64,000 nucleotides of DNA from JAMOQA01 sp964420365 (GTDB lineage: Bacteria > Acidobacteriota > Polarisedimenticolia > J045), in contig CAYQTA010000094.1 in NCBI GenBank assembly GCA_964420365.1, positions 62,001 to 126,000 of the forward strand, written 5' to 3'. Position 1 is the stretch's first letter. Every line of letters starts with the position of its first letter. The translations under genes were made by a program, and so were the position numbers. The notes below the pieces were generated by a model. It worked only from the letters and a program-made list of their open reading frames with translations, ran no database searches and was not told the origin of the DNA. Shown here piece after piece: positions 60,636 through 64,000 of this stretch.

Positions 60636-62453
60636 TCAGAGGGCGGACGGATCGTAGAGGGCCACCTCCGCCAGCTGGCGCGCCACGCCACCCAGGGCCT
60701 CGAGGGCCTGGCGAACCTCCTCGGGATCGCTCCCGGCCAGCGCGGCCCGGCAACGGGCGAAGACCTCCTGGATCTCCTCCTTCTTCTCGGCCGCGAGGAG
60801 GTCCCCGAACTCCTGGAACGTCTTTTCGTTCGTCTCGAGGAGCCCCTCGAGACGGGCCCGGTTCCGGGCGGCGGCGATCCGCTTCCGGTCCTCCTCCGCG
60901 TACGCCTCCGCCTCCGAGATCGCCCGCTCGATCTCCTCCGGCGAGAGCCCGGAGGTCGGCGTGACCACGACCTGCTGCTCGAGACCGGTGGCCCGGTCCC
61001 TGGCCGACACGGAGACGATCCCGTTGCTGTCGATGTCGAACGTCACCTCGATCTGGGGCGTCCCCTTGGGGGCGGGCGGGATCCCGACGAGCTCGAAGCG
61101 CGCGAGGCTCTTGTTCGCCGACGCCAGCTCGCGCTCGCCCTGGAGCACGTGGATCTCGACCTTCGTCTGGTTGTCCGCCGTCGTCGTGAAGACCAGCGTC
61201 CGGCGGCAGGGCACCGTGGAACCCCGCTCGATCATCTTGATGAACCGGTCGCCCCGGACCTCGACGCCGAGGGAGAGCGGGGTGACGTCCAGCAGGACGA
61301 TCTCCTTGACGTCGCCCCGGAGGATTCCCGCCTGGATCGCGGCACCCAGGGCGACGACCTCGTCCGGGTTCACCTGCCGGTTCGGCTCGCGACCGAAGAT
61401 CCCGGTCACCACCTGCTGGACCAGCGGGGTGCGGGTCTGGCCCCCGACCAGGAGCACGTCCGCCACCTGGTCGGCCGTGATGCCCGCCATCTCCAGGGCC
61501 TCCTCGCACGGCTTCCGGGTTCGCTCGACCAGGTCGCGGACGAGATCCTCGAAGGTCGCCCGGTCGAGGGTCCGGTTGAAGTGCACCGGCCCCTTCTCCG
61601 TCGTGGCGAGGAACGGCAGCTGGATCTCGGTGACCTCCTCCCGGGAAAGCTCGATCTTCGCCTTCTCTGCCGCCTCCTTGAGGCGCTGCAGCGCGAGGCG
61701 GTCCTGGAGCGGATCGAGGCCGGTCTCCTTGCGGAAGATGTCCGCCATCCAGTGGATGATCTTCTGGTCGAAGTCCTCGCCGCCGAGGAACGTGTCCCCG
61801 GCGGTCGCCAGGACCTCGAAGACCCCCGCCGCGAGGCGCAGGATCGAGATGTCGAACGTGCCGCCACCGAGGTCGTAGATCGCGATGATCTTCTCGCCCT
61901 CGTCCTCCGCGAGCCCGTAGGCCAGCGCGGCGGCGGTGGGCTCGTTGAGAATGCGCAGGACGTTCAGGCCGGCGATCCGGCCGGCGTCCCGCGTCGCCTG
62001 CCGCTGGGCATCGTCGAAGTAGGCCGGCACGGTGATGACCGCGTCCTCGACCTTCTCCCCGAGGTAGTCCTCGGCCAGGTCCCGCAGGTGAGCGAGGATC
62101 GCGGCGGAGACCTCCTGGGGACTCAGCACCTTCCCCCCGGTCTCGACATGGGCGTCGCCGTTGTCCGCCGCCACGATCCGGTACGGAACGTGGCGCGCCG
62201 CCTGCTCGACCTCCGCGTCGGACCGCTTGCGACCGATCAGCCGCTTGATCGCGTAGAAGGTGCCCTCCGGGTTCGTCGCGGCCTGGCGCTTGGCGAGGGA
62301 ACCGACCAGGCGCTCCCCCCGCCGCGAGAAGGCGACCATCGAGGGAACGGTGTGGCTCCCCTCCTTGGTGGGGATCACGACCGGCTGGTCCCCCTCCATC
62401 ACCGCCACCACCGAGTTGGTCGTTCCCAGGTCGATCCCGATGATCCTGCCCAT
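60636..62453 (-). CDS. dnaK: Chaperone DnaK (Hsp70), short C-terminus
   Basis: This 605-residue protein has the Hsp70 ATPase start GIDLGTTNSVVAVMEG, IYDLGGGTFDISIL, LLVGGQTRTPLVQQ, and the substrate-binding domain with LDVTPLSLGVE. It is about 30 residues shorter than E. coli DnaK and ends LYDPSAL, without the Gly/acidic tail or EEVD-like end. The ATG overlaps the grpE stop by one base (TGATG). Confidence 0.97.
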   Translation of the reverse strand: MGRIIGIDLGTTNSVVAVMEGDQPVVIPTKEGSHTVPSMVAFSRRGERLVGSLAKRQAATNPEGTFYAIKRLIGRKRSDAEVEQAARHVPYRIVAADNGDAHVETGGKVLSPQEVSAAILAHLRDLAEDYLGEKVEDAVITVPAYFDDAQRQATRDAGRIAGLNVLRILNEPTAAALAYGLAEDEGEKIIAIYDLGGGTFDISILRLAAGVFEVLATAGDTFLGGEDFDQKIIHWMADIFRKETGLDPLQDRLALQRLKEAAEKAKIELSREEVTEIQLPFLATTEKGPVHFNRTLDRATFEDLVRDLVERTRKPCEEALEMAGITADQVADVLLVGGQTRTPLVQQVVTGIFGREPNRQVNPDEVVALGAAIQAGILRGDVKEIVLLDVTPLSLGVEVRGDRFIKMIERGSTVPCRRTLVFTTTADNQTKVEIHVLQGERELASANKSLARFELVGIPPAPKGTPQIEVTFDIDSNGIVSVSARDRATGLEQQVVVTPTSGLSPEEIERAISEAEAYAEEDRKRIAAARNRARLEGLLETNEKTFQEFGDLLAAEKKEEIQEVFARCRAALAGSDPEEVRQALEALGGVARQLAEVALYDPSAL

Positions 62454-63001
62454 CAGCCTCGCTCCTCGTCGTCCCGGTCGGCCCTTTCCGGCTCGACGGA
62501 GACCCGCACCAGCGCGGGCCGCACCAGGTCTCCCGCCAGCAGGTAGCCCACCCGCAGCACCTCGAGGACGGTCCCGGGAGGTACCCGGTCGGTCGGCGTG
62601 GTCTCCGCCGCCTCGTGGATCCGCGGATCGAAGGGGAGCCCGTCGCCCTCGATCCGCTCGAGGTCGTGGGGCCGGAAGACGTTCCACAGGGACCGCAGGG
62701 CGAGACGGACCGCCTCTTCCATCTGGTCCCGGTCCGGGCGCTGCCGCACGCACTGTTCCAGGGCGTCCAGGGCCGGCAGGATCTCCCGCAGGGCCTGGCG
62801 GATTCCCTCCTTGCGTCCCGCCTGCCGGTGCCGGTGGAGAACCGGTTCGGGCCGCGGTGCCGCCGGGGCCGGCGCGGCATCGGCGAGGTCGATCTCGACG
62901 GAGTCCTCCTCCCCGCCGGGATCCACCGGGCCGGTGTCCCCCACGGGAATGATCTCCAGGATCTCGAGCTCGCCACCCTCGTCCGGCGGGCGCTTCGCCA
63001 T
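62453..63001 (-). CDS. grpE: Nucleotide exchange factor GrpE
   Basis: This 182-residue protein has an acidic N-terminus, a helical part (GIRQALREILPALDALEQCV) and the C-terminal beta domain (HEAAETTPTDRVPPGTVLEVLRVGYLLAGDLVRPALVRVS), all typical of GrpE, though it is divergent. It releases ADP from DnaK. The ATG at 63001 follows AGGAGG-TTCC; an upstream in-frame GTG/ATG has no such site. Confidence 0.92.
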   Translation of the reverse strand: MAKRPPDEGGELEILEIIPVGDTGPVDPGGEEDSVEIDLADAAPAPAAPRPEPVLHRHRQAGRKEGIRQALREILPALDALEQCVRQRPDRDQMEEAVRLALRSLWNVFRPHDLERIEGDGLPFDPRIHEAAETTPTDRVPPGTVLEVLRVGYLLAGDLVRPALVRVSVEPERADRDDEERG

Positions 63002-63038
63002 GGAACCTCCTCGTCGTCGTCCCCCGCCCGCGGGCACG

Positions 63039-63080
63039 CCACGGGCAGGGAGGCGGCACCTCCCCCGTGGTCAAGGTATA
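63039..63080 (-). promoter_or_regulatory. Promoter -10 box and 5'-terminal hairpin of grpE-dnaK-dnaJ
   Basis: On the minus strand TATACC (63075-63080) is a likely -10 box; the -35 is weak. About seven bases on begins an imperfect inverted repeat (63039-63070): CCACGG, bulge, GGGAGG, 5-base loop, CCTCCC, CCGTGG. It is not CIRCE. The hairpin starts at about +1 of the predicted transcript and lies about 38 bases before the ATG. GGGAGG-N5-CCTCCC also occurs in the lon operon leader. Confidence 0.45.
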
Positions 63081-63154
63081 GGTCCCGCTCCCCCGGCGTG
63101 CACGGTCCCCCCGCGGGCCCGGGCGGACCACGCCGAACCGGGACGGAACCCGCT

Positions 63155-64000
63155 TCAGGAGGAGGGTCGGCCCCGGGAGAGGAGCCAGGCCTTCATGAAC
63201 GGGGTCAGGTCGCCGTCGAGTACCCGGTCGACGTCCCCCATGTCGAGGCCCGTGCGGTGGTCCTTGACCATCCGGTAGGGAGCGAGGACGTAGGAGCGGA
63301 TCTGGCTGCCGAAGTCGATCTGCTTCTTCTCGCCCGCCTCCTTGCGCCGCTGCTCCTCCCGCTCCCGGAGGGCGCGCTCGTAGAGACGGGCGCGCAGGAT
63401 CCGGAACGCCTTTTCCCGGTTCCGGTGCTGGCTGCGCTCGTCCTGGCAGGAAACGACGATCCCGCTGGGCAGGTGGGTGATCCGAACGGCGGAGTCGGTG
63501 ACGTTCACGTGCTGCCCGCCGGCCCCGGAGCTGCGGAAGGTGTCGATCCGAAGGTCCTTGTCGTCGATCTCGATCTCGATCGTGTCGTCGACCTCGGGGA
63601 TCACGTCCACCGAGGCGAAGGCGGTGTGGCGCCGCGCCGCGGCGTCGAACGGGCTGATCCGGACCAGCCGGTGGACTCCGCGTTCCGCCTTCAGCCAGCC
63701 GTAGGCATCGGGGCCGATCACGCGCACCGTCGCGCTCTTGATCCCGGCTCCCTCCCCCTCGAGCCGGTCGACGAGCTCGGTCCGGTAACCCTGTCGCTCC
63801 GCCCACCGGAGGTACATCCGGAGCAGCATCTCGGCCCAGTCCTGGGCATCGACCCCCCCGGCCCCGGGGTGAATGCTGAGGATGGCGTTCCGGTGGTCGT
63901 CGTCCCCGGACAGCATCATCGAGACCTCGACGTCGGCGATCGCCCGGTCGAGGTCCTCGAGGGCCTCGGCGAACTCCTCGTCGACCGTCTCGCCCTCCCG
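63155..64000 (-). CDS. prfB: Peptide chain release factor 2 (partial, runs off the right edge)
   Basis: The C-terminal 281 residues lie in the window. Seen are HPGAGGVDAQDWAEMLLRMY, typical of RF2 rather than RF1, the GGQ loop in RSSGAGGQHVNVTDSAVRITH, and QIRSYVLAPYRMVKDHRTG. It terminates translation at UGA and UAA. About 85 N-terminal residues are outside, so the autoregulatory frameshift site cannot be checked. The stop is 153 bases from the grpE start. Confidence 0.95.
   Translation of the reverse strand, partial: REGETVDEEFAEALEDLDRAIADVEVSMMLSGDDDHRNAILSIHPGAGGVDAQDWAEMLLRMYLRWAERQGYRTELVDRLEGEGAGIKSATVRVIGPDAYGWLKAERGVHRLVRISPFDAAARRHTAFASVDVIPEVDDTIEIEIDDKDLRIDTFRSSGAGGQHVNVTDSAVRITHLPSGIVVSCQDERSQHRNREKAFRILRARLYERALREREEQRRKEAGEKKQIDFGSQIRSYVLAPYRMVKDHRTGLDMGDVDRVLDGDLTPFMKAWLLSRGRPSS

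Noticed and set aside
63002..63154. CIRCE element before grpE
   Set aside because: The inverted repeat does not contain TTAGCACTC/GAGTGCTAA; it is a different GC-rich structure.

Overview
The window is ordinary chromosomal DNA from a very GC-rich bacterium, with nearly every codon ending in G or C. Many starts are GTG or TTG and are preceded by strong AGGAGG-type ribosome binding sites. An apolipoprotein N-acyltransferase, several lipobox lipoproteins, a bifunctional PBP and type IV pilin-like proteins point to a diderm (Gram-negative-type) cell. CarD, TPR and HEAT proteins, a kinase-like protein and a sulfatase-fold lipoprotein suit phyla such as Acidobacteriota, Myxococcota or Planctomycetota. 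No rRNA or clade-specific marker is present, so the phylum stays undetermined. I see no insertion sequence, prophage, integrase, CRISPR array or replication origin.

Layout, left to right. 1-848: ECF sigma factor and its zinc-finger anti-sigma factor (cut by the left edge). 947-5482: a leftward, translationally coupled operon running membrane flippase-like protein > nrdR > hsp20 > lon, with a good promoter and a large hairpin in its 5' leader. 5479-7576: NFACT-family protein behind carD, with a clear promoter. 7657-9086: uncharacterised radical SAM protein and tRNA-Leu(CAA). 9231-16983: a pilin operon behind a near-consensus sigma-54 promoter, encoding FimT/GspH-, PilV-, PilW- and PilX-like proteins and a membrane GGDEF-like protein that has lost its signature motif. 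The PilW-like protein carries a beta-propeller that seems to be inserted in a fibronectin-like domain. 17005-22381: A-type Fe-S carrier with an unusual Cys tail, then a coupled set ketosynthase (fabF) > lnt > squalene/phytoene synthase, then a small zinc-ribbon membrane protein and an FAH hydrolase. 22431-28006: tRNA-Ser(CGA), small hypothetical proteins, two exported proteins, an ALDH7-type dehydrogenase, serC and infC.

28014-36789: a leftward trio (GT39-type glycosyltransferase > pseudokinase-like membrane protein > exported protein of unknown function), a small lipoprotein, PBP1A and another lipoprotein. 36786-38039: lipoate/biotin ligase-family gene and the only long non-coding stretch, which has a hairpin, a G-quadruplex motif and a sigma-54-like sequence. 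38040-43573: the classical ffh > rpsP > khpA > rimM > trmD > rplS cluster, followed by a TPR gene. 43674-48364: TPR lipoprotein > ftsY > ribD > ribE > ribBA. 48418-53317: pgsA > cinA > thpR > plsY > gpsA > PHP-type phosphatase, all joined by 4-base overlaps. 53525-55923: AraC-type regulator and an exported HEAT-repeat protein. 56034-64000: prfB (partial), then grpE > dnaK > dnaJ > prmA > sulfatase-fold lipoprotein.

The main themes are protein quality control (Lon, Hsp20, GrpE-DnaK-DnaJ, NFACT), envelope and lipid biogenesis (Lnt, PlsY, GpsA, PgsA, PBP1A, GT39), the SRP pathway with ribosome maturation, and a surface pilin system. The least conventional parts are the pilin operon and its propeller protein, the pseudokinase trio, the sulfatase-fold protein with a Thr nucleophile, and the 5'-terminal hairpins at both chaperone/protease operons.
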